A DNA stretch of 64,000 bases from Streptomyces cyaneochromogenes (lineage in GTDB: Bacteria > Actinomycetota > Actinomycetes > Streptomycetales > Streptomycetaceae): positions 3,596,001 through 3,660,000 of the forward strand of contig NZ_CP034539.1 of the NCBI RefSeq assembly GCF_003963535.1. Direction: 5' to 3'. Every line of letters begins with the position of its first letter. The stretch's first letter is position 1. A program made the position numbers and the translations under genes. Positions 33,527-42,201 of the stretch are shown here, piece by piece. Below the pieces are notes generated by a model. That model did not search any database. It was not told the origin of the DNA and saw only the letters and a program-made list of their open reading frames with translations.

Positions 33527-36232
33527 TTGGGGAAGCATACGGACCGGTTCCAAGACGAATTGAGCGCGCTATACGAGGAGGCCGGCAAGCCGTCCCTGAG
33601 GCAGTTAGCCAGGCGAAGCGAGAATCATCTGGCGGCATCGACGATCGGCAGCTGGCTCAACGGTCGTGCCCTACCGAGCGAAGCACTCACGCACGATTTC
33701 CTGGCGCTGGTCAACTCGTTGGAAGTGCTGGCAGGGCAAATCGCAGGAAATACCCGGTCACGGGACTCGCGCTTGTGGCTGAGCCTGCTCCAGGCAGCCC
33801 GCCGGGAGCGCGATGTTCGCGTCGATTCCGAGGCGCCAGTCGACTGGGCTGAGATAGTCAAGAACCCTGCCATATTCGAGACACTGGTAGGTCTGCTCAT
33901 TCTCCGGATTCGTCCTCATGCCCAAGTTGTCCAAGGAAATGATAAGGACCGCGGATACGATGTATTTGAGCACTCGGAGGTCGAAGGGTTCGTCCAGTAC
34001 GAATTGAAAGCCTTCACGGGCCGCATGACGTCGGATCGCAGAGCGCAGATTCGTCGTTCGCTGCAGAGGCTCGCACCTCAGCCGGATCGCTGGGATCTCG
34101 TGGCGCCGATCGACCCGACACCCCCTGAGGCTTCATGGTTCGCAGACCTTCGCGCGGAGTTTCCGTTCGTCCGGCAGTGGAACGGCCTCCGTTGGTTGAA
34201 TCGGGTGCTCAGCGGTCAACCTGACCTGGTCGCCCATGTGGTTGGGAGTTCACCAGACCTCCTTGGTAGGCGCCTGCGGGATGCCATGGCCAGCCGCCGC
34301 TCGCTGCCAGGAAAGGGTGCGCCAGACCCTCTAGGGGGGCATGGTTCTCTCCGCTGCCTAGGCTTTGGCGATCGGCCCGCTGACGAGGACTTACTGAACC
34401 GGGACGCCTTGGTCGCAGCTATCGCCGACCTGCTGGTGACGGCCGAAGAAGACGCCAGAACCATGGTGGAAGCAAGTGGCGGTTTTATGGACGCAACGGG
34501 CCCGACCGTCGTGGCTTTGGAGGGCCCATGGGGGTCGGGCAAGACGAGCATGATGCGACTGATCGAAAGGGAAGTCCTTCGCCGGCAGCCAGCACTCTGC
34601 GACACGAATGGCCCGCAACGGCGTTGGTGGCGACGTTCGCCCGAGCATCTTTCGGTCAAGGCGGCACTTCTGCAGCTGATACGGACCGCCCCTGAGGCAC
34701 CCGAGTACAGAGAAGTTTCTGAGGCGGGAAAAGTGGCATGGGCCGTGCGACCTTCGACGTCTATAACAGCCCACTTCAACCCCTGGGCGCATCAGACGAA
34801 TGATCAGATATGGGCAGGTCTGACTCGGACGATTGTCGAGGCTGCACAGCCTGCGCTGGGACCCCACGGGCGAAGCCGGGAGGCTTACTGGCTGCGCAGG
34901 AACTCAGTCCGCTTGGACCGTCATCAACTGCGTCGCACGATGTTGCGGCGGCTCTGCTCCCCGCTGCTGCGAGTGGCAGTCTTCGCACTGCTCGCTCCCC
35001 TGGTCGCACAGCTCGCCAAGGGAGGACAGAACTACGACATCGCTGGGCATCAGATCAGTGCAGTTTTGCTGGCAGGGGCGTTGCCGACACTCTTGGCCGC
35101 TGCGGGGGTCATTCATACGGTGTTGCGCCTAGCGGGCGGGCGGGCGCGGTCCTACCTGCCGGGCGAGCTCCTGGACGGCCCGGTGATGAGCGGTCCTCTC
35201 GCCTCTGGGGGAAGTGGAGGCGTTGGTGACGCTCTGAGAGACCCGTACTACAACGCTCGGTCCGGATACCTCTACCTCGTTCAGCACGACATCCGGGAGC
35301 TGCTCGCGACCTTGAAAGAAGGCGGTCACGAGCTGATCGTCTTCATTGACGACCTGGACCGTTGCTCACCCCGGGTGACCGCTGATGTTTTCGAGGCAGT
35401 CAACCTGTTTTTGTCGGGCGCGCTGCATGTCCCTACGCGGCAGAGCGCAGAGGACCAAGCCCGGTGCCGGTTTGTTCTTGGGCTCGACCCCGGAGTCGTC
35501 GCCGCGCATCTGGACCGAGCCTATGCAGATCTCGCGACTGCGGACCTAGCTGACGCTCATCAGGACCCTTCGGCTGGCTGGACCTTCCTGCGCAAGCTCG
35601 TCCAGCTGCCGGTGGCCCTGCCGCCGACGTCGCAGGGCAGCGTCGAAGCCGCTCTCACCGGGTTACTGGGCGACGTTGCCCTGTGGGCTCCGGTGACCGT
35701 CGTCGCTCCCGACGAGGCGGGCGAACAGCAGTCTGTCGCTGCTCCTGCTCAGGCCCCATCCTCGACCACGACTTACGGCCGTACATCGGAGACCGAGGTA
35801 CTTGTACGTGCCCTGGAGACGGATCCCTCGGTCCGTGACCAGCTCGGGAAACGCCTGAGCGCACAGAAGGATCTCTCGCTCCGTGAAGTAAAACGGCTTT
35901 TGACGCTGTGGCAGTTCTATCTTCGGGTGCTAGGCCACAAGGAGCACGGACTGGAGAGGCTGTCGGTACAAGAGGCTGTCCATCTGGTGGTTCTTTCCGA
36001 GATCGCGGCCCGCTGGCCGGCGCTCCAGACGTCCCTGCGCCGACGCTTCGACGGAGTGACGGGGCTAGCGATTCTCGCTGAGAGCACCACGGACGACCTC
36101 TCGTGGGCCAGAGCCCTCCGGAGCGTCGGCCTGGATGACACGCGCCACGCCAAGTCGTGCATTGCGCTGCGATCGTTGCTCGCCGAGCATGAAGGAAAGG
36201 TGGTGGCTGAGCTCGCCGAACGGCTGTCTTAA
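33527..36232 (+). CDS. HTH - nuclease-like - KAP P-loop NTPase fusion, predicted defence protein
   Basis: 901 residues; TTG start with GGGAGG eight bases upstream. Residues 1-70: small helical HTH-like domain with the motif STIGSWLNGRALPS. Residues ~110-185: a PD-(D/E)XK-like module, GYDVFEHSEVEG then VQYELKAF (candidate D...E-x-K catalytic set). KAP NTPase ~270-890: Walker A GPWGSGKTSMM (~334), the NPWAHQ motif (~418), two TM helices inserted (~480-497, ~510-533), Walker B IVFIDDLDRCSP (~603). KAP NTPases with TM inserts act at the membrane in phage or plasmid exclusion. Two in-frame TTA codons (34391, 35663) could make expression bldA-dependent. Cargo of the AICE. Confidence 0.8.
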   Translation: MGKHTDRFQDELSALYEEAGKPSLRQLARRSENHLAASTIGSWLNGRALPSEALTHDFLALVNSLEVLAGQIAGNTRSRDSRLWLSLLQAARRERDVRVDSEAPVDWAEIVKNPAIFETLVGLLILRIRPHAQVVQGNDKDRGYDVFEHSEVEGFVQYELKAFTGRMTSDRRAQIRRSLQRLAPQPDRWDLVAPIDPTPPEASWFADLRAEFPFVRQWNGLRWLNRVLSGQPDLVAHVVGSSPDLLGRRLRDAMASRRSLPGKGAPDPLGGHGSLRCLGFGDRPADEDLLNRDALVAAIADLLVTAEEDARTMVEASGGFMDATGPTVVALEGPWGSGKTSMMRLIEREVLRRQPALCDTNGPQRRWWRRSPEHLSVKAALLQLIRTAPEAPEYREVSEAGKVAWAVRPSTSITAHFNPWAHQTNDQIWAGLTRTIVEAAQPALGPHGRSREAYWLRRNSVRLDRHQLRRTMLRRLCSPLLRVAVFALLAPLVAQLAKGGQNYDIAGHQISAVLLAGALPTLLAAAGVIHTVLRLAGGRARSYLPGELLDGPVMSGPLASGGSGGVGDALRDPYYNARSGYLYLVQHDIRELLATLKEGGHELIVFIDDLDRCSPRVTADVFEAVNLFLSGALHVPTRQSAEDQARCRFVLGLDPGVVAAHLDRAYADLATADLADAHQDPSAGWTFLRKLVQLPVALPPTSQGSVEAALTGLLGDVALWAPVTVVAPDEAGEQQSVAAPAQAPSSTTTYGRTSETEVLVRALETDPSVRDQLGKRLSAQKDLSLREVKRLLTLWQFYLRVLGHKEHGLERLSVQEAVHLVVLSEIAARWPALQTSLRRRFDGVTGLAILAESTTDDLSWARALRSVGLDDTRHAKSCIALRSLLAEHEGKVVAELAERLS

Positions 36233-36597
36233 GGATCCTTCTGGCGGCGGATGCAGGTCGCTGTTTCATGGGTCTGGACGAGTGGTGCTGGCAGACGCCC
36301 CTCTACGCAACCGGCCGGCGCCAGCGTTGCCGGATGAGGCCACCGCGCACAGCGAGCAGCGCATACAGGACCTATGCAGCCACAACTGATCATCGGCGGC
36401 GGTGACCTGCGGCCGCCTTACCGATCAACGCCCTGACCTGCTGCTGAGCTGTCGGTAGCTGTCGACGTTGGTCAACGTTGAGCGCCCTTCCACGGCCCTA
36501 GGACGGCCCGGGAGGGCGCTCGTTGTCTAGTACTGCATCCGAAGCAGCGAGCGCCTTGCCGACCGTAGCGTAGAACCCAGTACTGCCAGCCGAGGCT
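36233..36597. other. Cargo junction, no gene; holds an att-arm-like segment
   Basis: 365 bases between the KAP NTPase gene and the AT-rich bicistron. Bases ~36430-36515 resemble the arm region inside attL (GCTGTCGACGTTGGTCAACG, then the doublet). The 47-bp att core itself is absent. Promoter for the bicistron should be here; base composition drops from about 36540 onward. Confidence 0.5.
36492..36512 (+). repeat. Integrase arm-type doublet, internal diverged copy
   Basis: Differs at four of 21 positions from the left-end copy. Flanking bases upstream also resemble the attL arm, suggesting a fossil element end inside the cargo region. Confidence 0.45.
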
Positions 36598-37131
36598 GTG
36601 ACAGAGCCGGATTCATTCAATGAAGCCCCTACCTCCACGTGTGCCGTCTATCCTCAGAGCCGAGCGTGCGTACCTTTTGACGCAGGGGGGAAAGTGAATA
36701 AAAGAAGTTGCAAGCAAGATAAGGTTGAGTCAGATGGAATTACTTTCGTCACATGCTCGGACGGTTCGTATAAGTCGCTGAACTATCACCGCAGCGCGAG
36801 CGGGACAAAGAATCGAAAAACTTGCTGGGCAGTACCGGTTAAGGATGAATGTCATTGTTTTTGCGAGTCGGAGATATCTAGCTGGATTGACGCCAATAGA
36901 AATAATTGGTTTATCTCCAAAGATGCGCTCAAGGTGCTGGGGGACCGTCAGGAAAGAGTCGCATTTTTCCCTGTGGCGCAGAATGGCTCAGATCCTCGCC
37001 ATGGGTACCCGGTGACAAGCCGGGGTGGTGCAAGAAAGTACAGGCCTCCCAAAAATATTCTCGATCTGTGGTTGAAGTCCGGCAGGATCAATAGCGTTAC
37101 TTACGAGCGCCTCATGACGGGGAGGATCTAG
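36598..37131 (+). CDS. Cysteine-rich protein of unknown function, first gene of an AT-rich pair
   Basis: 177 residues from GTG at 36598 (weak ribosome site; start uncertain). Cysteines are dense in residues 16-90: TCAVYPQSRAC, RSCKQDK, VTCSDG, KTCWAV and CHCFC, which could bind zinc or iron or form disulfides. The C-terminal part (FFPVAQNGSDPRHGYPVTS, KYRPPKNILDLWLKSG) looks like a compact basic domain. No TM or signal peptide. Codons are far richer in A/T third bases than in any neighbour, so it was recently acquired. It overlaps the next gene by one base. A toxin or DNA-binding role is possible but not shown. Confidence 0.65.
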   Translation: MTEPDSFNEAPTSTCAVYPQSRACVPFDAGGKVNKRSCKQDKVESDGITFVTCSDGSYKSLNYHRSASGTKNRKTCWAVPVKDECHCFCESEISSWIDANRNNWFISKDALKVLGDRQERVAFFPVAQNGSDPRHGYPVTSRGGARKYRPPKNILDLWLKSGRINSVTYERLMTGRI

Positions 37132-38435
37132 TGTCGAAAGCTGGCGTGTTCCGCCTGAGAGTGCCAGGTGAGTGGCGTGACGCCTGGCTATATAAGGAGC
37201 ACGTGCTCCTGTGGGGCCGAGATGGATCCCTGTACATTCTGGATATGGCAAGGATCTCCAAGGCGGTACTCGCAAAGTACGGACCGTCTAAAGCGGGCCT
37301 TTTGGATTACCTTATTTTGAGGAATGACTGGAAGGCAAGTTCGGCGTTCCGGCGGATCATGAGTATGCCTGAGGTGGCGTCAGCTTTTCTGAGAGATTTT
37401 CGCCTAGAAGGTAGCGACCTCGACCTGACTGTAAGTCTGGAGCCGATCAAGATTGGGCATGAAGGTACGCCTGGTTATCTATTCGATTCCGCGATCTATG
37501 CAAATCGCCTTTACCAGGCGACCAGCGAGGGCCTCTTCGAATCACGTTTCAACCCGGACCGTGAAATCGACGAGATGCCTCTCGTGCAGTTCCTTGAACA
37601 CGAGACAAGATGTGTTTCCGCGCAGTATATGGCGGTCAATGCTTCAGCCGAAGAGCGGGGTCTGTGGTTTGCCCCTATCAGGCTCTTTGATATTGATGGT
37701 GATGACTATGAATATGGTGAGGGGGAACTGTGGGATCCCTTTGGCGAGAATGAAGAAGGATATCCCGCCACCGTTATTCGAAGGTCGGGAAATAGGATGG
37801 AGCAAGTGGCGGATTATTCGGCTTCATGCTCGTCTGCGGCACGGCACCTCTTGAACTATACGGATGCGCCTATGCCTGGATTTCTTAGAGCACACGATGT
37901 GAGAGGTAGGTCCCATGAGAGAGCGCAGTTCGATGAATGGATGGTTACGGGATATGAACAGGAGAGGAGTATCGAAGAGTTGACACAAAAGGCATTGTCG
38001 TTTAAGGCATCGCGTGGTGAAGGGGATGAGGGTACGCCCGCCTGGGGTGAGGGTGTCGAAGTCCTAGGTAACTCCAGCTATCGCCTACTCGTTAAGAGGA
38101 ATGACGTGCTGGAAGTCGTCAACGTCTCGGCATTCGAGAACCGTGATGTCGCCGTTAAGAAAAATGCTGAGTTCAGGAAAATGAATCTACGCGACGTCGG
38201 AGGGTCGGAGATCCTCTCCACGCGGGATCTGGCTTCGGGGTTCGCAATCGAACTCTTCGACAGTATTTCCGTGGTGACGGCTTCCAGTGTTTTTAGCGTG
38301 TACAGGGAGCCTGCTGCGCGGATTCGTACTTTCCGGGCGTCCAGGCGCTATAAGGATGTGCTGGCTATCGCTGGGGAAAAGGATCTAGCGCTTGTCGGCT
38401 TCGTCGAGTTTGATGACGACGAAGCGGAGTTCTAA
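37131..38435 (+). CDS. Large acidic protein of unknown function, second gene of an AT-rich pair
   Basis: 434 residues; GTG overlaps the preceding TAG, with GGGGAGG five bases upstream, so the two are strongly coupled. Rich in aromatic and acidic residues; a beta-rich pattern (VFRLRVPGEWRDAWLYKEHV, LYILDMARISKAVLAKYG) and an acidic stretch (DIDGDDYEYGEGELWDPFGE, ~200) that might bind metal or mimic DNA. Acidic C-terminus VEFDDDEAEF. No TM or signal. I recognise no family. As an acidic partner of a basic, Cys-rich protein it could be an immunity or antitoxin component, which is inference only. Confidence 0.7.
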   Translation: MSKAGVFRLRVPGEWRDAWLYKEHVLLWGRDGSLYILDMARISKAVLAKYGPSKAGLLDYLILRNDWKASSAFRRIMSMPEVASAFLRDFRLEGSDLDLTVSLEPIKIGHEGTPGYLFDSAIYANRLYQATSEGLFESRFNPDREIDEMPLVQFLEHETRCVSAQYMAVNASAEERGLWFAPIRLFDIDGDDYEYGEGELWDPFGENEEGYPATVIRRSGNRMEQVADYSASCSSAARHLLNYTDAPMPGFLRAHDVRGRSHERAQFDEWMVTGYEQERSIEELTQKALSFKASRGEGDEGTPAWGEGVEVLGNSSYRLLVKRNDVLEVVNVSAFENRDVAVKKNAEFRKMNLRDVGGSEILSTRDLASGFAIELFDSISVVTASSVFSVYREPAARIRTFRASRRYKDVLAIAGEKDLALVGFVEFDDDEAEF

Positions 38436-38503
38436 TGATCCCTCGATGAGGCAGTGGAATAGGTAGATCACAAGGTCGGTGGAGCGGCTTTGGGCTGGAG
38501 CTG

Positions 38504-38614
38504 CTTTGGGGCGAGTGATCATGGCCCCGTAAGCTTCCGGCGCGTCGGGCAGTCTGTGGACCTGCCCGTTAAAGCACGACGTTGGGGCCATGATCTTAGA
38601 GGCTCGCCCCAAAG
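38504..38614. other. Nested 111-base inverted-repeat structure
   Basis: Three concentric stems: CTTTGGGGCGAG (38504-38515) with CTCGCCCCAAAG (38603-38614); GATCATGGCCCC (38517-38528) with GGGGCCATGATC (38584-38595); CGGGCAG (38546-38552) with CTGCCCG (38562-38568). The first two are perfect 12-bp matches offset by a one-base and a seven-base bulge. Candidate structured RNA, replication or transfer origin, or unusual terminator of the AT-rich pair. No gene is visible here. The rest of the gap to 38795 has a very GC-rich, hairpin-prone stretch (38690-38775). Confidence 0.75.
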
Positions 38615-38795
38615 TGGCTGCCTAAAGCCGTGGAGCCGACCGCCCCAGCCACAGAGGGTGTCTCCCACTTCATGCCCGCAGCTCGCCAGCGCGCCGCCTG
38701 GCGCGGCCAGCCGGGGCGAAGACAGGAGGCAGGCCGCGCCGCAGAGGCGGCGCGCGCCCGCGCCGCGCGCGGGCCTTGATGAAGTAGGGAAAGTT

Positions 38796-39248
38796 CTATC
38801 CCGCTGGGATGAGGCGCTTGCCGTCGTGGCTCCGCACATGGGGGCCGTTGCCGTCCAAGGCATCCAAGAGCCTGATCGCGAAGACCTCGGACATACGCTC
38901 CGAGACCTCGTCGGGCGTCAGCCACGAGACCGCCGTCGACTCACTCGACGTGCGCTCAGTACCGCCGGAGGGCTTGCAGCGGAAGACCAGGGCCACGATG
39001 CCTCGGGTCGTGTTCTTGTAGACGCCGGTTAGTTCGTCCACCTCGACGTGGATGCCCGTCTCCTCCAGGACCTCGCGGGCGACTCCCGCCTCGGGGGTCT
39101 CGTCGAGTTCGAGTACGCCGCCGGGGAGCTCCCAAGTGCCGTTGTCGGCGCGGCAGATCGCCAGGAGTCGACCATCCTCGCGCACCACAACTCCGGCCAC
39201 AGATACGGAGTGCAGTGGCGGCAAAGTTGCTTCCTGGGTTTTACTCAT
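38796..39248 (-). CDS. pif: Nudix hydrolase, Pif-like (AICE transfer immunity)
   Basis: 150 residues. Nudix box: GVLELDETPEAGVAREVLEE followed by TGI (residues ~43-65), matching Gx5Ex7REUxEExGU. In pSAM2 the Nudix protein Pif prevents redundant transfer of the element into cells that already hold it. Here the gene diverges from a korSA-like repressor gene, which supports that identity. An alternative start lies at 39260. A KorSA-type operator overlaps the start codon region. Confidence 0.75.
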   Translation of the reverse strand: MSKTQEATLPPLHSVSVAGVVVREDGRLLAICRADNGTWELPGGVLELDETPEAGVAREVLEETGIHVEVDELTGVYKNTTRGIVALVFRCKPSGGTERTSSESTAVSWLTPDEVSERMSEVFAIRLLDALDGNGPHVRSHDGKRLIPAG

Positions 39249-39260
39249 GCACAGGAGCAT
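39243..39260. promoter_or_regulatory. KorSA-type operator 1 (pif/korSA divergent region)
   Basis: ACTCATGCACAGGAGCAT shares ACTCATG-N3-A-GGAG with the two sites before the tra operon. It overlaps the pif start and lies 19 bases before korSA. Confidence 0.55.
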
Positions 39261-39278
39261 AGGAGGAAGTGAAGGACT

Positions 39279-40058
39279 ATGGGAACCGCAGTAGGAGGTG
39301 AGCGGTCCGTACCTCGCTACGTGCAGATCGCTGACGAGATCGTGCAGCAGATCAGGGCGGGTGTCCTCAAGCCTGGCGACATGGTGCCGAGTGAGTCGGA
39401 GCTGGTCGACCGCTATGGCGTCTCGGGGGGCACGATCCGCAAGGCTATGGTCGAGGTGCGTGCGAGCGGGCTCGTCGAGACCCGGCACGGCAAGGGCTCC
39501 ATCGTGAAGGATCGGCCGCCCGTACGGCACCGGTCCTCCGACCGTTTCCGGCGCTCGCTCCGGCAGGGCGGCAAGGCCGCCTACCTCGCCGAGTCTGAGC
39601 AGTCCGGCGCCACGGCCAAGGTGAGCGTCCTGTACATCGGCCCCATGGAGGCCCCCGAGGATGCCGCCCGGCGGTTGGGCGTCCCCGCCGGCACTCAGGT
39701 CCTCGCCCGGCGACGCCTCTACTTCCGCAACGGCACGCCCGTCGAGACCGCGACCTCCTACCTCCCCTGGGATGTCGTGAAGGAGATCCCGGAGTTGTTC
39801 GCCGAGAACCCCGGCGGCGGTGGCATCTACGCCCGACTCGAAGACCACGGGCACGAGTTCGCCGAGTTCGCCGAGACGCTGCAAGCACGCCCGGCCTCCA
39901 AGGCGGAGGCGTCCGAGCTGGCGCTGAGCCCCGGTGCGCCGGTGGTCCATCTGATCCGTGAGGCCCGTACGACCGAAGGTCTCGTGGTCGAGGTCTGCGA
40001 CACACTCATGGCCGCTGACCAGTTCGTTTTCGAGTACCGGATCCCTGCCGCCGACTGA
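39279..40058 (+). CDS. korSA: GntR/HutC-family repressor, KorSA-like
   Basis: 259 residues; AGGAGGAAGTGAAGGACT precedes the ATG. GntR winged HTH at ~8-72 (PSESELVDRYGVSGGTIRKAM). The C-terminal UTRA effector domain (~95-250) includes VLARRRLYFRNGTPVETATSYLP and VEVCDTLMAADQF. In AICEs KorSA holds transfer and replication genes silent. Three ACTCATG-type sites in the gaps on both sides of this gene are its probable targets, giving autoregulation and control of both pif and the tra-rep-xis-int run. Confidence 0.82.
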   Translation: MGTAVGGERSVPRYVQIADEIVQQIRAGVLKPGDMVPSESELVDRYGVSGGTIRKAMVEVRASGLVETRHGKGSIVKDRPPVRHRSSDRFRRSLRQGGKAAYLAESEQSGATAKVSVLYIGPMEAPEDAARRLGVPAGTQVLARRRLYFRNGTPVETATSYLPWDVVKEIPELFAENPGGGGIYARLEDHGHEFAEFAETLQARPASKAEASELALSPGAPVVHLIREARTTEGLVVEVCDTLMAADQFVFEYRIPAAD

Positions 40059-40110
40059 CGCACGCTCAACTCCCCTCAGCCCGTCGCGGGTTCGTCTTCG
40101 CGGCGGGTTG

Positions 40111-40126
40111 ACTCATGTATAGGAGT
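40111..40126. promoter_or_regulatory. KorSA-type operator 2
   Basis: ACTCATGTATAGGAGT, an imperfect dyad, 72 bases before the first gene of the transfer operon. Confidence 0.6.
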
Positions 40127-40146
40127 CAGGCACTCTTCTTCATGTC

Positions 40147-40162
40147 ACTCATATACATGAGT
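40147..40162. promoter_or_regulatory. KorSA-type operator 3
   Basis: ACTCATATACATGAGT, a near-perfect dyad and the best example of the three. A CCTCTGTAGAGG palindrome follows at 40175-40186 just ahead of the ribosome site. Confidence 0.65.
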
Positions 40163-40197
40163 GGCGGAGTCGAGCCTCTGTAGAGGAGTGATCTGCT

Positions 40198-40554
40198 GTG
40201 CGTCAGATTCCCGTCGAGACCTCCGGCGCGACCCTGATGGTTGCCCAGCCCCCGCAGAAGAAGGTCGTCAACCGCCAGACCGGCCAGGTCGCGGTGGATC
40301 GCGACAGCGGCGAGACCATGTGGACGGTGGACGTGCTGTTCGTGATGAACGGCAACGCGGAGGTCGTCACCGTGGCCGTGCCCGAACCGGGTATCTCCGG
40401 CGAGCTGGCCATGGGCACTCCGGTCGCCCTCACCGGCCTGATTGCCCGGCCGTGGGAGAACGAGTTCAACGGCCAGAAGCGGTGGGGCATCAGCTTCCGC
40501 GCGGTCGCGGTCACGTCGCTGGCCGCTGCGGGCTCGGTGTCCGAGGCGGCTTGA
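40198..40554 (+). CDS. SCO3933-type AICE regulatory protein
   Basis: 118 residues, GTG start with GAGGAG nine bases upstream. A beta-rich, OB-like small protein (TMWTVDVLFVMNGNAEVVTV; NEFNGQKRWGISFRA). Members of this family sit directly before the FtsK-like transfer gene in many Streptomyces elements; the family name is from memory and its biochemical role is unclear. First gene of the transfer operon, under the KorSA-type operators; stop is two bases before tra. Confidence 0.65.
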   Translation: MRQIPVETSGATLMVAQPPQKKVVNRQTGQVAVDRDSGETMWTVDVLFVMNGNAEVVTVAVPEPGISGELAMGTPVALTGLIARPWENEFNGQKRWGISFRAVAVTSLAAAGSVSEAA

Positions 40555-40556
40555 TC

Positions 40557-41912
40557 ATGACGTGGTTCATGGTCGCTGTGGTTGTGGTCGTCGCCACTGC
40601 GGGTCTCCTGCGGTGGCGGCGCCCCGCCTGGTACTGGCTGACCTTCGGGGTCACCTTCGCGGTTGTGCGCGTCCTGGTCCGGTACGGCTCGGTCATGGAC
40701 GCCTGCGGGTTGACCGTCCCGCCCTCGCGCTGGCGTCTCACCCTTGCTCGGGTCGCCAACCGGCCCGTGCCGGAGTCCCGCCCGCCGCGCATCCTGCGGC
40801 TGCGGCCCACCCGAACCGGCCTGGTGCTGCGGCTCAAGCTCCGGCCCGGCCAGGACGCCTTCGACATCGCTGCCGCGTCCGACCGGCTTCGCCACTCCTT
40901 CTCGATGTACGGCGTCACCTCGCGCGAAATCCGCTCCGGGGTCGTTGAGTTGCGGATGACCGGCTACGACGTGCTCAAGCGGGTGCAGATGCCCGCCAAG
41001 ACCGACACGGCGCCGATGCGGGTCCCCGTCGCCCTGCGCGAGGACGGCACGGTCCACTACCGCGACTACCGGGCCATACCCCACGCCCTCACCCTCGGCG
41101 CCACCGAGTCCGGCAAGTCCGTCTACCAACGCAACCTGGTCGCCGGGCTGGCTCCGATGGACGTCGCCCTGGTCGGAATTGACTGCAAGCAGGGCGTCGA
41201 ACTCTTCCCCCTCGCCCGCCGGTTCTCCGCGCTCGCCGACAACCCGGACACCGCCGCCGAACTTCTCGACGCGCTGGTGGCCCACATGGAGGACGTCTAC
41301 CAGCTCATCCGCGCCGAACAGCGCATCACCGCCGACGTCCCGGACGCCGAGATCGCCGCTGGTATCTGGAACCTGCCCGAACACCTGCGCCCGGTCCCGA
41401 TCGTGGTCCTGGTCGACGAGGTCGCCGAACTCGCCCTGTTCGCCACCAAGGACGAGGAGAAACGCCGAGACCGGATAATCACCGCACTCGCTCGCCTCGC
41501 CCAGCTCGGCCGTGCCGCAGGGATCTACCTGGAGATCTGCGGGCAGCGCTTCGGCTCCGAACTCGGCAAGGGCATCACCATGCTCCGAGCCCAGCTCACC
41601 GGCCGCACCGCCCACCGCGTCAACGACGAATCCTCGGCGAACATGGCCTTCGGCGACATCGCCCCGGACGCCGTACTCGCCGCCATCCAGATCCCCGCCG
41701 ACATGCGCGGCCTCGCCATCGCGGGCGACTCGACCGGCGGCTGGCACCGCATCCGTGCGCCGCACACGACGCTGCGGCAGGCCGTGAACACCTGCAACCG
41801 GCACGCCGACCGAACCCCACACCTGGCCGTCCTGGCGCCGTTCCGGCCCACGCTCGGCATCCCCAAGCCGGTGGCTGCCCCGGCCGTCGAGTCCATCCCG
41901 GCCACTCCCTGA
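40557..41912 (+). CDS. traSA: FtsK/SpoIIIE-type DNA translocase, AICE transfer protein (TraSA-like)
   Basis: 451 residues. Two N-terminal TM helices (~1-20 and ~25-45) anchor it. The ATPase has Walker A GATESGKSVY (~181) and Walker B VVLVDEVAEL (~282), with GIYLEICGQRFGSELGKGIT as the FtsK-like sensor region. In mycelial actinomycetes a single such hexameric pump moves the double-stranded element into the recipient, so this is the essential transfer gene. Confidence 0.88.
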   Translation: MTWFMVAVVVVVATAGLLRWRRPAWYWLTFGVTFAVVRVLVRYGSVMDACGLTVPPSRWRLTLARVANRPVPESRPPRILRLRPTRTGLVLRLKLRPGQDAFDIAAASDRLRHSFSMYGVTSREIRSGVVELRMTGYDVLKRVQMPAKTDTAPMRVPVALREDGTVHYRDYRAIPHALTLGATESGKSVYQRNLVAGLAPMDVALVGIDCKQGVELFPLARRFSALADNPDTAAELLDALVAHMEDVYQLIRAEQRITADVPDAEIAAGIWNLPEHLRPVPIVVLVDEVAELALFATKDEEKRRDRIITALARLAQLGRAAGIYLEICGQRFGSELGKGITMLRAQLTGRTAHRVNDESSANMAFGDIAPDAVLAAIQIPADMRGLAIAGDSTGGWHRIRAPHTTLRQAVNTCNRHADRTPHLAVLAPFRPTLGIPKPVAAPAVESIPATP

Positions 41913-41992
41913 ACTCTCCCGCTCCACGGTCGGCGCGACCGCCTCGCGCCAGGCCCCTACCCGAGCCATGCCCGAAAAGGAGATCACCCGCC

Positions 41993-42196
41993 ATGTGCCC
42001 CAACTGCGAGGACTTCGCCCGCACGGTGGTGATGCTCGGCCAACTCGCCCTCTACGCCGACACCTTCGACGCCGACCAGGACTTCATCGACACCGTCGGC
42101 CCGTGCCTGGCCGCATCGCTGCCTGAGCCCCCGCCCGGACTGTTCCCTCCCGGCTACGACCCCACCGACGGCCCCGAGTACCCCGGCGAGGGGTGA
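41993..42196 (+). CDS. Small AICE protein, unknown function
   Basis: 67 residues; ATG preceded by AAAAGGAG. Starts MCPNCEDFARTVVM with a CxxC pair, acidic and Pro-rich C-terminus. Probably part of the spread (spd) group by position. Confidence 0.6.
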   Translation: MCPNCEDFARTVVMLGQLALYADTFDADQDFIDTVGPCLAASLPEPPPGLFPPGYDPTDGPEYPGEG

Positions 42197-42201
42197 CAAC
42201 C

